Shown here: piece by piece, positions 19,101-26,664 of the stretch
Layout of the letters: each line of letters opens with the position of its first letter
Position numbering within the stretch: position 1 is the first letter of the stretch
The notes under the pieces: generated by a model
Told to the model about the DNA's origin: nothing
The model's database searches: none
What the model saw: the letters and a program-made list of their open reading frames with translations, nothing else
Source: a virus
Reading direction: 5' to 3' (one strand)
Virus record (IMG/VR): IMGVR_UViG_3300027708_000078
Span: 1-61,468 of that record
Length of the DNA: 61,468 bases
Translations under genes and position numbers: made by a program

Positions 19101-19574
19101 GTGTTAAATTCCTCATTTACAGTATATTCTACAGATATTGTAAGTTATGGACAAGGAACTAATATAACGGCAAATGGAACAAGTGGGTTTGATTCAGGTC
19201 CATCTCAAACAGGTGTCGGTAATCAAGAGTATATTATTCAGGATAATATGAGTCAAAGATTAAAAGATGAAATACTTGGTTTATTTATTAGTGAAGGTTT
19301 ATCAACAAATAGTACGGGATATGTCTTTGATGTTACTTGGGGACCAGGTAGTACAATTACAAATGGTAAAGCGATGATAGGTTATTATTGGAATGGTGGA
19401 ACAAATTATGGTAATATACAACTTTCTCCTATTAGTACCGCCAATAATGATTGGATGACATCAGGACAAAATATGTTCACATCACCATTAGCGGCAGTTG
19501 GGACATTTAATTTTCCTGCAACATTTACTTTGTATAAACCAATAATTTCAAACCCAAGCAATTGGTATTGTTAA
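16143..19574 (+). CDS. Large tail spike/fibre with Asn-rich nonapeptide beta-solenoid repeats
   Basis: 1143 residues. Residues 1-~310 contain short beta modules (LTGKTIGQLTYLETPTPDTL, TKGIHYIITDFKTCYDV, DYDHRNIYFSRFQSY) seen in fibres of Bacteroidota phages. Two long blocks (about 318-535 and 735-915) repeat a nine-residue unit N-x-I-G-x-x-F-x-N (for example NQIGEYFEY, NSISYKFNN, NQIGNIFEN, NTLGD). Between them lies a module with GCIFIATGTTPSSW that also occurs in the protein at 22263. The last ~200 residues form a non-repetitive cap. The period, aliphatic/Phe positions and Asn ladder suggest a parallel beta-solenoid; function is probably host contact. Confidence 0.65.
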   Translation: MLTGKTIGQLTYLETPTPDTLIPVELNGATYHIDFSAITSGGFIEVTYSELVDKITGETLTKGIHYIITDFKTCYDVPEYYYNGNPKDNGVIDYMQGNVEPIIVLSTSSNTISSTAYQQAYPNDRIQYDWTFSATEITQGVAYGRISERIDEYNNRTDYDHRNIYFSRFQSYNKGSQLTGTIGSYDSATGIISGNSTLFLSEVSIGDILFFEYQGYMVGVRVFSASTNTLIYVIVDPSFGSQVNFTGGLIPFYSSTSTGDYNEYKEVYIGQKIEEDFQRILTFNLNGTAVHNYVGDYSKFYLEDNVSTPIFLLANNVFFGSNTYSNTIGDLSYNNTATYSFSNNKISNQFYNNTIHQNGFYSNNIGLLFNNNIVYGELWSNTIEENFNSNIIYSEFYDNQIGLNFEENTIGDNRNLGNFNFYRNKIGNDFRYNIIRQNFQNNQIGNQFNNNFANGNFYKNVIGNGFNYNRNIGYDFYGNHIGNGFNNNELIGDYFHDNQIGEYFEYNSISYKFNNNQIGNIFENNTLGDTQYFNWNNTSIENLTARTYNTFYNSLYGDGGQNVGNVILGKELIMHFYRDSGTTLTSGYLVVGETYEITNVAFGGGDFSNVADVQSGTINQNGCIFIATGTTPSSWCGITVTELTVYNEYHKVKFTQWTQGGNGGGFSYERTKVYPTSEPTFYFTKLNYQDIIDIVVPSRLEITRNNNGAIYNDVIENGWNQNVSPEGTQWNSIYTQQYNGSNFKYNTIVNEFKGNYIRGDFQLNSIESYVGTNQFSGDTYQNKIGSYTFGNDFLGYMFNNSWMGSFDNNTFGYNLNANTFGSSISNNTIGYDFINNEIKSDFDNNTIGNGFQTNQIGSSFTNNTIDDNFGYGVSYPQGNKIGNNFYNNTVGEYFYNNSIPDNFIDNTIDNYFQWNIVNTAISGVCLSTGALYHNTTVNVFKNKNGDNRLSYYDESDVLTVETLNEAPCLSGLNALDIPENDLNFGLVLNSSFTVYSTDIVSYGQGTNITANGTSGFDSGPSQTGVGNQEYIIQDNMSQRLKDEILGLFISEGLSTNSTGYVFDVTWGPGSTITNGKAMIGYYWNGGTNYGNIQLSPISTANNDWMTSGQNMFTSPLAAVGTFNFPATFTLYKPIISNPSNWYC
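17096..17750 (+). repeat. Nonapeptide-encoding repeat block 1
   Basis: About 22 degenerate copies of a 27-nt unit encoding N-x-I-G-x-x-F-x-N. The DNA is diverged (AT-rich wobble) while the protein pattern is kept, so selection acts on the protein. Confidence 0.75.
18350..18885 (+). repeat. Nonapeptide-encoding repeat block 2
   Basis: A second run of the 27-nt unit, with best-preserved copies NTFGYNLNA, NTFGSSISN, NTIGYDFIN, NEIKSDFDN, NTIGNGFQT, NQIGSSFTN. It is separated from block 1 by about 200 non-repeat residues. Confidence 0.75.
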
Positions 19575-19578
19575 TAAA

Positions 19579-20250
19579 ATGATTATTCATAGGTTACATA
19601 ATACAAGAGGGAATATTAAAGCGAGTTGGATTAATTCGTATAGGACATTTAGTTTTCCTTCATATTATGATGCTAATTATATGAATTTTGGTGACTTACA
19701 AACCATTAATGATGATAGGGTTCAACCTGGAGGACACGTACCGATACACGAGCACAAAAATATGGAAATATTTGGTTATGTGGTAGAAGGTGTTTGTAGA
19801 CATACTGATAGTCACGGAAAGGTATTAGATATACCATCAGGTGCAGTACAAAGAATGAGTACAGGACGAGGAATAAAACACACAGAAGGTAATGCTTCGG
19901 ACACTCCAAATCGTTATCTCCAACTATGGATTAAACCAAATGTGTTTGATACTGAACCAATACACGAATGGCATCAGTTTACAAGGGAAGATAAGTTAAA
20001 TAAATTTTGTGATATAACTGAAAAATTACCAATTAAACAAGACGCTAAATTATTATCGGGAATATTTACTGAAGATTTTACATTTGAACTTAATAACACA
20101 CGTAGATATTATCTATATGTCGTTTTGGGAGAAACAAATGTAAATAATCATTCATTAATTGAAGGTGATGGTTTAAGTTTTACAAATGAAGATAAAATTG
20201 AGATTCAATCAATAAATGAATCTGAAATAATACTATTTGATTTACAATAA
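19579..20250 (+). CDS. Pirin-family cupin protein
   Basis: 223 residues matching the pirin family over the whole length expected for a small bacterial member. The N-terminus has SYRTFSFPSYYDANYMNFGDL. The cupin motif 1 is GGHVPIHEHKNMEIFGYVVEG, with H57 and H59, and motif 2 is GRGIKHTEGNAS, with H101 and E103. These four positions are the canonical pirin iron ligands. Bacterial pirins such as YhhW oxidise quercetin; others act as redox-sensing regulators. It lies 4 nt after the solenoid protein gene, so it is probably in the same transcript. Its purpose in a phage tail-fibre locus is unknown. Confidence 0.85.
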   Translation: MIIHRLHNTRGNIKASWINSYRTFSFPSYYDANYMNFGDLQTINDDRVQPGGHVPIHEHKNMEIFGYVVEGVCRHTDSHGKVLDIPSGAVQRMSTGRGIKHTEGNASDTPNRYLQLWIKPNVFDTEPIHEWHQFTREDKLNKFCDITEKLPIKQDAKLLSGIFTEDFTFELNNTRRYYLYVVLGETNVNNHSLIEGDGLSFTNEDKIEIQSINESEIILFDLQ

Positions 20251-20272
20251 ATAAAAATAAAAAAATAAAAAA

Positions 20273-21349
20273 ATGATACAAGGAATTAGATTAACAAGTT
20301 CAAATTTATCAGGTAAAACAGCTGATGTAATTTTCAACCCCTCAACAGGTGGTACAATTAATTTAGGTACACAAACCATACCATTTAACAATATTAGTGA
20401 TTACCCATACGGTACTTATGAATTATCAGTTGTGGAATATGATAGAACATATGAAATAAATGTACCTGCACCATTAGATGGACAAAGTGCTTACACTCTT
20501 ACTGTGAGAGGTGTAACAGTAGATGGCGGCGTTCAACCATTTTCAGGCGCGGTATTATCTGAAGTATGGGGAACATATACAACACAATATATTACAGATG
20601 AAGGTATACCATCAACAGATATTGTTTATGCTCAAGGTATTTGTTCTGATGATGTTGATGCCCCAAAAGTACAAGCAAATATTGGTGGATGGCCAAATAG
20701 TATTAATTCATTTTTAGGACCATTTCAATCGGGTGGTTTGGCTGGATATCCATTTGTCGGTAGTGTTGGTTTTGGAGCATTTGCAAGTCACGTAGCAACA
20801 ACATCTGGTGGAACCTTATTTGTTACAAGTATGCCACATATTGGTGTTACTGAAGAAGGTAGTTCAGGTAGAATGTTACGTAGAGGTAAAGCCGATAGTA
20901 CAAACGATAATACTTGTGGTGCAGTATGGGGAGCAATTAACCAAGTTGTAAATGTATTAAGTGCACCCCCAAGTCAAAGTAATCCGCCATTTGATAATGG
21001 TAATTATTCTTTTTGGAAATTAACAGATATTTTATGGCCGTATAAATCAACCTTAACAGGTTTTACAGGTACTGCCGAACAAATATATAACAAACAAATG
21101 ATATTTGCAACAGAAACTATTAGGGATTCTGCATATGATTATATAATAGCGAATTTACCAGGTGCAACCGAAGCAAACACAGAAAATGATGTGTATTTTT
21201 TAAGTGGTATTTTTATTAATAGTGATGTTAGTGCGGGTACAACACAATATGAATCTTATGTTGTTGTTGATAAAGTTATGAAATATGTGTTTGAGGACCA
21301 ATGGTATGATATAACAGATAATTATAAGGCAGGATTACCAATTGACTAA
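20273..21349 (+). CDS. LCIB-like beta-carbonic anhydrase domain protein
   Basis: 358 residues. Residues 1-~85 are a beta-rich module (IRLTSSNLSGKTADVIF, PYGTYELSVVEYDRTYEI) resembling structural add-on domains. From ~95 onward the sequence follows the LCIB/LCIC carbonic anhydrase family: GICSDDVDAP (C124, D126), GGLAGYPFVGSVGFGAFASH (154-173), MPHIGV (H189), RMLRRGKAD (R203/R204) and NTCGAVWGA (C215). The Cys-His-Cys zinc site and Asp/Arg pair are the known catalytic set of this family (CO2 + H2O to bicarbonate). The family is best known from algae. I rely on motif memory, so confidence is moderate. Confidence 0.65.
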   Translation: MIQGIRLTSSNLSGKTADVIFNPSTGGTINLGTQTIPFNNISDYPYGTYELSVVEYDRTYEINVPAPLDGQSAYTLTVRGVTVDGGVQPFSGAVLSEVWGTYTTQYITDEGIPSTDIVYAQGICSDDVDAPKVQANIGGWPNSINSFLGPFQSGGLAGYPFVGSVGFGAFASHVATTSGGTLFVTSMPHIGVTEEGSSGRMLRRGKADSTNDNTCGAVWGAINQVVNVLSAPPSQSNPPFDNGNYSFWKLTDILWPYKSTLTGFTGTAEQIYNKQMIFATETIRDSAYDYIIANLPGATEANTENDVYFLSGIFINSDVSAGTTQYESYVVVDKVMKYVFEDQWYDITDNYKAGLPID

Positions 21350-21367
21350 AATTAAAAAATAACAATT

Positions 21368-21634
21368 ATGAGAATTTGTATATTATGTGAAGAATCAAAG
21401 GTTCTTCAAGCAAGAGAAAAAATGAAAAATAATAATATCTTAAAAATAGATTTATCGCCAACTGGAGAATTGCCTGCAACACATAAATTATGTGTTATGG
21501 CAGTTACCGAAGAAAAGGCCAAACAACTTATGGATTCTGCCGAATTAACAATAATTGAGGCGATGAACCCAAGTGAATTTTTAACAAAACATAATCTAAA
21601 AAAAATCGGTAAATACGGATTTGGAAACTTGTAA
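21368..21634 (+). CDS. Hypothetical protein, 88 aa
   Basis: Starts MRICILCEESK and is a soluble, mixed alpha/beta-looking protein with no recognised motif. One N-terminal CxxC (C4, C7) is present. It overlaps the downstream oxygenase gene by 14 nt, so the two are probably coupled. Two short motifs, LPATHKLCVMAVTEEKA and GKYGFGNL, might help a profile search. Confidence 0.55.
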   Translation: MRICILCEESKVLQAREKMKNNNILKIDLSPTGELPATHKLCVMAVTEEKAKQLMDSAELTIIEAMNPSEFLTKHNLKKIGKYGFGNL

Positions 21635-22241
21635 GATAAAAAAAAATTTCATCACACAAGATGAGGCAAACCAAATAGTAAATTGGTTAGATTCTGTTAA
21701 TCATACAGGTAGTGATAGTAATCACCATCTTACAGAATTATCTAAATCTCTAAATGGTGTATCTTATATGTTTGATATTTCAAACACACCTTTAACAAAT
21801 TATATTACAAAATTCCAATCAATATCTGATGTATCAAAAGAGGGTTTGCCCTCTTTTATTTTTAACATAATAGATAGAATATCAGAAGAATTTAATTTTC
21901 CAAAAGATAATGTTTTTCTTCAAGCTGTTGATATGAATAAAGGAGGAAAAATAAATCCCCATTATGACGCATCAATAGATGGATATGTTAATTATAAGTG
22001 TAATATTAGTGTATTATCAGAAGATTATGATTTTTATGTGGATAAAGATTCAGTTAAAATACAAAAAACTGATTTATACGGATTTGAGGCGTCTTTATAC
22101 AAACATTGGACAAACGAATTTAATTCAAGAAGAGTTTTTTTAAGTTTTGGGTTTTTATTAAAATATGAAGATGTGGGTAGAGATATGAATGACCCAAGAG
22201 TTAGGTTAAGTAAAAGAATTGAGAAATACTTTCAAAAATAA
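21621..22241 (+). CDS. 2-oxoglutarate/Fe(II)-dependent oxygenase (prolyl-hydroxylase-like fold)
   Basis: 206 residues from a TTG start at 21621; no in-frame ATG exists before residue 50 and the N-terminus IKKNFITQDEANQIVNWLDS is a normal family start. The iron triad is INPHYDAS (H114, D116) and H162 in LYKHW, followed 8-9 residues later by R170/R171 in RRVFLSFGF, the usual 2-oxoglutarate anchor. This is the pattern of the prolyl 4-hydroxylase-type superfamily. Substrate is unknown; hydroxylation of Pro in the phage's Thr/Pro stalks is an attractive possibility given the GT60-like enzyme nearby. Confidence 0.65.
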   Translation: METCKIKKNFITQDEANQIVNWLDSVNHTGSDSNHHLTELSKSLNGVSYMFDISNTPLTNYITKFQSISDVSKEGLPSFIFNIIDRISEEFNFPKDNVFLQAVDMNKGGKINPHYDASIDGYVNYKCNISVLSEDYDFYVDKDSVKIQKTDLYGFEASLYKHWTNEFNSRRVFLSFGFLLKYEDVGRDMNDPRVRLSKRIEKYFQK

Positions 22242-22243
22242 AA

Positions 22244-22250
22244 TATTTAT
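22244..22250 (+). promoter_or_regulatory. TATTTAT motif
   Basis: AATATTTATAA 12 nt upstream of the ATG at 22263. Confidence 0.45.
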
Positions 22251-22262
22251 AAAAAAAAGAAA

Positions 22263-23498
22263 ATGGCAACAAAATACATTGTAAATGATTTAACAGGACA
22301 AACCATAACGGGTAATTTAACAATTAATGGTAATATAATTGTTACTGGTTCATCAAATAATAGTGGTGTCTATAGGGCATTATTAACTCAAACAGGTTCT
22401 ATTAGTGGTACCACTATAAATACTTTTTATGATGGTTTGATTATTGGTGAAACATATACAATCTCAACGTATAATACAGGTGATGACTTTAGCAATATTG
22501 CAAATATCATAAGTGGTGGAACTCTTATGGATTTTGATTATGTTTGGACCTCATCAGCAGTGCCTTATTCGGGTTTTAATGGTCTTACAGGAACAACAAG
22601 TGGTTCGGGTAGTGGAGCCTCTTTTAATGCTTATTGGTGTGGAGCAACAAATACTCACGTTTATCTTCTAACTAGTGGGGTTGATTACGTCGTAGGAGAT
22701 ACAATAACAATATTAGGAACTGAACTTAGTGGTAATACACCTGAAAATGATATGGTAATTACGGTTACTGAGGTTAATCCCAATGTAACAGGTTGTGTGT
22801 TTATAGCAACAGGTGATACACCATCGGTTTGGTCACATTCTTCTCTATTGGTATCTGATGGTGGTTTGATTGTTGATGTACAAGAAAATACTCTTGGTTA
22901 TGACTTATATTGGCAATTGGGGCTTTTTGGTGGTTATGGTACTTATACTGCGTTTAATAATACTACGGGTTCTGTGTATAACGCTTTTAAAAGAGATAAA
23001 GTAGAAGTAACTACAACAAATACATATGCTTTTGATAATGGTCCTGGGCTTCCAGCATTTATTGTACCGTATGTTTCGAATTCATTTGCTAAAGATGATA
23101 GTATTGCTATAGATACGCTTTATGTAGGTGGTGGACCTGGTGGTTATTCGAATGATTTGTTATACTATACACCAGTTGAAATTAAAATTAAACAAGACTT
23201 GGATACAACACCTGTAGAGATATACGGTGAGATAGGCCCATCATTTCCTTTTTCTTATGTGTATACTAATTTATATTGTAGTGGACGTTTTATACAAGAT
23301 TTTTATGCTGCTAATCAATCGACTGTTAATAATATATCTGAATTAATAACATTATTAAATAATGATATTAATAATGTATATGGATTAGTTTATTCTGAAG
23401 GTGGCCCTGGTGGAATTCAGGTGACTATGCCAACAAGCCTTAAAAATCAATTTTGCGCTAATGGTACACTAACATTTATTATTTATAGCGATGATTAA
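22263..23498 (+). CDS. Tail fibre/structural protein
   Basis: 411 residues, beginning MATKYIVNDLTGQTITGNLTINGNI-like, a repetitive beta start common in trimeric fibre shafts. A module GLIIGETYTISTYNTGDDFS ... GCVFIATGDTPSVW is shared with the solenoid protein at 16143 but is here split by about 80 inserted residues. The rest is Gly/Thr/Asn-rich with LYVGGGPGGYSND and a C-terminal MPTSLKNQFCANGTLTFII strand. No enzyme motif. The call is by composition, shared module and position. Confidence 0.55.
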   Translation: MATKYIVNDLTGQTITGNLTINGNIIVTGSSNNSGVYRALLTQTGSISGTTINTFYDGLIIGETYTISTYNTGDDFSNIANIISGGTLMDFDYVWTSSAVPYSGFNGLTGTTSGSGSGASFNAYWCGATNTHVYLLTSGVDYVVGDTITILGTELSGNTPENDMVITVTEVNPNVTGCVFIATGDTPSVWSHSSLLVSDGGLIVDVQENTLGYDLYWQLGLFGGYGTYTAFNNTTGSVYNAFKRDKVEVTTTNTYAFDNGPGLPAFIVPYVSNSFAKDDSIAIDTLYVGGGPGGYSNDLLYYTPVEIKIKQDLDTTPVEIYGEIGPSFPFSYVYTNLYCSGRFIQDFYAANQSTVNNISELITLLNNDINNVYGLVYSEGGPGGIQVTMPTSLKNQFCANGTLTFIIYSDD

Positions 23499-23521
23499 AA
23501 TAAAAAATAAAAAACAATATT

Positions 23522-23761
23522 ATGATAAAATTAATACAAAGAACAACAGATAACAAATACCTTAAATCAGTTGAAACTGAAACTTGGGTTGAGGATATAA
23601 AAGACGCATTTGAAATGACGTATTTTGAATGTGAAACTGCTAAATCCGCATTGGATGGTGTTTTTCTTCCTGAGCAATTAAAAGAAATTGTTAATATGCG
23701 AAAAATAAAACCAATAACTAAAGAAGAAAAAAAAGAGTTGTTAGATTTATTAAAAAGATAA
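23522..23761 (+). CDS. Hypothetical protein, 79 aa
   Basis: Small charged protein starting MIKLIQRTTDNKYLKSVETE and ending in a Lys/Glu/Leu-rich helix (TKEEKKELLDLLK). No membrane segment or recognised domain. It follows the fibre gene by 23 nt and precedes the promoter region of DNA polymerase. An antisense open frame covering it is judged a shadow. Confidence 0.55.
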   Translation: MIKLIQRTTDNKYLKSVETETWVEDIKDAFEMTYFECETAKSALDGVFLPEQLKEIVNMRKIKPITKEEKKELLDLLKR

Positions 23762-23768
23762 AATTGAT

Positions 23769-23801
23769 TTTGACTTAACTGTTTTGGTTGATTATATTTA
23801 T
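23769..23801 (+). promoter_or_regulatory. Promoter region of DNA polymerase (TTTGACTTA-type plus TATTTAT)
   Basis: TTTGACTTA starts at 23769; 20 nt after its TTTG is TATATTTA (23793-23800), close to the Bacteroidota TTTG...TAnnTTTG promoter. A TATTTAT motif overlaps it at 23795-23801. The leader to the ATG at 23865 is about 60 nt, with no obvious hairpin. Confidence 0.5.
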
Positions 23802-23864
23802 AAGTAATGAGTAAGGTGAACTTCACAATGTTGTGAAAGCTAATAAACCACTCCTAATTTATAT

Positions 23865-26627
23865 ATGATAGACAGTCAAGAAATTGAATCGTTCCTCCAC
23901 GGAAACGACCCAGAAGAATTTATTGTTGCACTTGAATACGACTACGCTTCAGAGTGCATTTACAAAATCAAAGAAATCCCCGGTAAAGGTAAAGAGATTA
24001 GAAAAGACACGTTCATCCCGTTTGCGTGGGTTGGTGATTTACGTGGTATGAAGTTCTATAATGATTCCAAGGCATTACAAAAAGAGGCGATGTCTAAATA
24101 CGGAATTACTATAGATAAATTAGAAACGGGTGATAATGAAAGAATGAAAAATGGTTTAACTTATATGGTTAAATCACTTAAAGGTTATAGAGCATTATCC
24201 CAATTTTTCCGTGATGGCGGAATAGACCCCTATGGAGAGAAAGGAAAAGAAAAAATACTTATCCTCCCCCCTATTGAGCAGTATCTAATACAAAAAGAAA
24301 AAAGATTATTCAAAGGTTTTGAAGATTATAATGAAGTCACAAGACTTGTATTTGACTTGGAGACAACATCACTTGAACCCAAAGATGGTAGAATCTTTAT
24401 GATTGGAATTAAAACCAATAAGGGTTACCACAGGGTTATTGAGTGTATTGATGAGTCACAAGAGAGAGGTGCAATCATAGAATTTTTTAAAGTTATAGAT
24501 GAATTAAAACCAAGTATAATTGGTGGTTATAACTCCGCAAACTTTGACTGGCATTGGATATTTGAAAGATGTAAAATCTTGGGACTTGATGCTAAAAAGA
24601 TTTGTAAATCTCTTAACCCCGCAAATTCATTCACAAGAAAAGAAAGTATGTTAAAACTTGCAAATGAGGTTGAGGAGTATACTCAAACGTCAATTTGGGG
24701 TTATAATGTTATTGATATTATTCATGCTGTTCGTAGAGCACAGGCTATTAATTCAAGTATCAAATCCGCAGGACTTAAATATATTACCAAATTTATTAAG
24801 GCAGAAGCTGCAGACCGAGTTTACATCGAACACACAGATATTGGAAAGATGTACACCCAAAAGGAAGAGTATTGGTTAAACGTACAAAATGGTAACTACA
24901 AAAAAGCTTCCGAGTATCAAGATTTAGATGTTAAATTCCCTGGTGTATATAAAAAAATAACAGGTGATAAGATTGTTGAGATGTATCTTGATGATGATTT
25001 GGACGAAACATTAAAGGTAGACCAAGAGTACAATCAAGGTTCTTTCTTACTTGCGTCTATGATTCCAACTTCCTATGAGAGAGTTTCAACTATGGGTACT
25101 GCAACGTTATGGAAAATGTTGATGCTTGCTTGGAGTTATAAGAACGGACTTGCAATTCCCGAGAAAGAAAAGAAAACAGATTTTGTGGGAGGACTTTCAA
25201 GATTGTTAAAAGTAGGTTATTCAAAGAATGTTTTGAAACTTGACTTTAGTTCTCTTTATCCTTCAATCCAACTTGTTCACGATGTATTCCCCGAATGTGA
25301 TATTACAGGTGCGATGAAAGGAATGTTAAAATATTTCCGTGACACCCGTATCAAATACAAACAACTTGCCGAACAGCATTATGAAACCGATAAAAAAAAG
25401 TCGGAGTCGTATGGTAATAAACAACTTCCAATTAAAATTTTCATCAACTCAAAATTTGGTGCTTTATCGGCACCACAAGTATATGCGTGGGGTGATATGA
25501 ATTGTGGAGAACAAATTACCTGTACTGGTAGACAATATCTTCGTCAGATGTTAAAGTTTTTTTCAAAAAAAGGATATACCGCACTTGTTTGTGATACAGA
25601 TGGTATGAACTTCTCAATACCTGAAGGTGTTGAAGAAAGAGTGTATATTGGTAAAGGACTTAATTGGAAAGTTAAAGAAGGTAAAGAGTATAAAGGGTAT
25701 TACGCTGATGTTGCAGAATTTAATGATTTATTTCAAAGAGGGGAAATGGCGTTAGATTGCGACGGGACTTGGGATAGTTGTATTAATCTTGCAAGAAAGA
25801 ATTATGCGGTTATGGAATCTAATGGCAAAATTAAACTTACAGGTAATTCAATTAAATCTAAAAAATTGCCTCTTTATATTGAGGACTTCTTGGATGTGGC
25901 GGTTAAACTTTTACTTGAAGGTAAAGGAAAAGAGTTTGTTGAGTATTATTATGTCTACTTACAAAAGATATATGATAAACAAATTCCACTTATGAAAATC
26001 GCACAGAGAGCGAAAGTAAAACTCACGATGGAGGATTATAAGAAAAGGTCAACACAGAAAACAAAGGCGGGTGGTGCGATGTCTATGATGGCGCATATGG
26101 AACTTGCCCTTCAAAATAAATTAAATGTTAATCTTGGCGATGTAATATATTATGTTAATAATGGGGTTAAGGCATCAAATGGAGATGTTCAAAAAATAAC
26201 CAAACCAACAAAGAAATTACAAGAAGAATATATGTTGACCCACGGAAAACCAATTCCTGAAGGTTATGTTCAAATCAATTGTTATATGTTAGAACAAAGT
26301 AAGATTGAATCAAATCCAAATATGACGGGTGAATATAATGTACCAAGAGCAATTACAACCTTCAATAAAAGAATCGAACCTCTCCTTATTTGTTTTGGAC
26401 AAGAGGTTAGAGATGGATTACTTGTTGATGAACCAAAAGACAGAGGAATATTTACAACTCAACAATGTGAACTCATAAATGGTGTCCCGTTTGAACCTGA
26501 AGACCAAGATAATGTTGAAGATTTATTAACAATAACAGATTCGGAGATATTGTTTTGGGATAGAGTTGGGTTAAGCCCAAACTACATTTATGATTTAGCG
26601 GAACCAGGGTGGGAAAAATTTATGTAA
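23865..26627 (+). CDS. Family B DNA polymerase (T4 gp43-like)
   Basis: 920 residues, the length of T4-type replicative polymerases. The 3'-5' exonuclease motif I RLVFDLETTS is at about 160-169 and Exo II GGYNSANFDWHW at about 221. Polymerase motif A LDFSSLYPS (~459-467), motif B KIFINSKFGA (~524-533) and motif C VCDTDG (~575-580) are all intact, so both activities should work. Only about 65 residues separate motifs A and B, shorter than in T4/RB69, suggesting a compact fingers domain. It replicates the phage genome. A small RHH gene and an HNH endonuclease lie immediately downstream. Confidence 0.93.
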   Translation: MIDSQEIESFLHGNDPEEFIVALEYDYASECIYKIKEIPGKGKEIRKDTFIPFAWVGDLRGMKFYNDSKALQKEAMSKYGITIDKLETGDNERMKNGLTYMVKSLKGYRALSQFFRDGGIDPYGEKGKEKILILPPIEQYLIQKEKRLFKGFEDYNEVTRLVFDLETTSLEPKDGRIFMIGIKTNKGYHRVIECIDESQERGAIIEFFKVIDELKPSIIGGYNSANFDWHWIFERCKILGLDAKKICKSLNPANSFTRKESMLKLANEVEEYTQTSIWGYNVIDIIHAVRRAQAINSSIKSAGLKYITKFIKAEAADRVYIEHTDIGKMYTQKEEYWLNVQNGNYKKASEYQDLDVKFPGVYKKITGDKIVEMYLDDDLDETLKVDQEYNQGSFLLASMIPTSYERVSTMGTATLWKMLMLAWSYKNGLAIPEKEKKTDFVGGLSRLLKVGYSKNVLKLDFSSLYPSIQLVHDVFPECDITGAMKGMLKYFRDTRIKYKQLAEQHYETDKKKSESYGNKQLPIKIFINSKFGALSAPQVYAWGDMNCGEQITCTGRQYLRQMLKFFSKKGYTALVCDTDGMNFSIPEGVEERVYIGKGLNWKVKEGKEYKGYYADVAEFNDLFQRGEMALDCDGTWDSCINLARKNYAVMESNGKIKLTGNSIKSKKLPLYIEDFLDVAVKLLLEGKGKEFVEYYYVYLQKIYDKQIPLMKIAQRAKVKLTMEDYKKRSTQKTKAGGAMSMMAHMELALQNKLNVNLGDVIYYVNNGVKASNGDVQKITKPTKKLQEEYMLTHGKPIPEGYVQINCYMLEQSKIESNPNMTGEYNVPRAITTFNKRIEPLLICFGQEVRDGLLVDEPKDRGIFTTQQCELINGVPFEPEDQDNVEDLLTITDSEILFWDRVGLSPNYIYDLAEPGWEKFM

Positions 26628-26653
26628 AAATACTACTTTTAATAAAATTAAGA

Positions 26654-26660
26654 TATTTAT
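26654..26660 (+). promoter_or_regulatory. TATTTAT motif, 4 nt before ATG
   Basis: GATATTTAT, then TATT, then ATG at 26665. The same arrangement, with 5-nt spacing, precedes the paralogous cassette at 57349. Confidence 0.5.
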
Positions 26661-26664
26661 TATT

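Noticed and set aside
20945-21000. Selfish-element or intron signature inside the carbonic anhydrase-like gene
   Set aside because: The frame is continuous and the conserved residues are on both sides; no endonuclease or intron structure is present.
23479-23826. 115-aa minus-strand frame over the small 79-aa gene
   Set aside because: The plus-strand gene has a proper start context and charged protein composition; the minus frame is hydrophobic, low-complexity and out of phase with neighbours.
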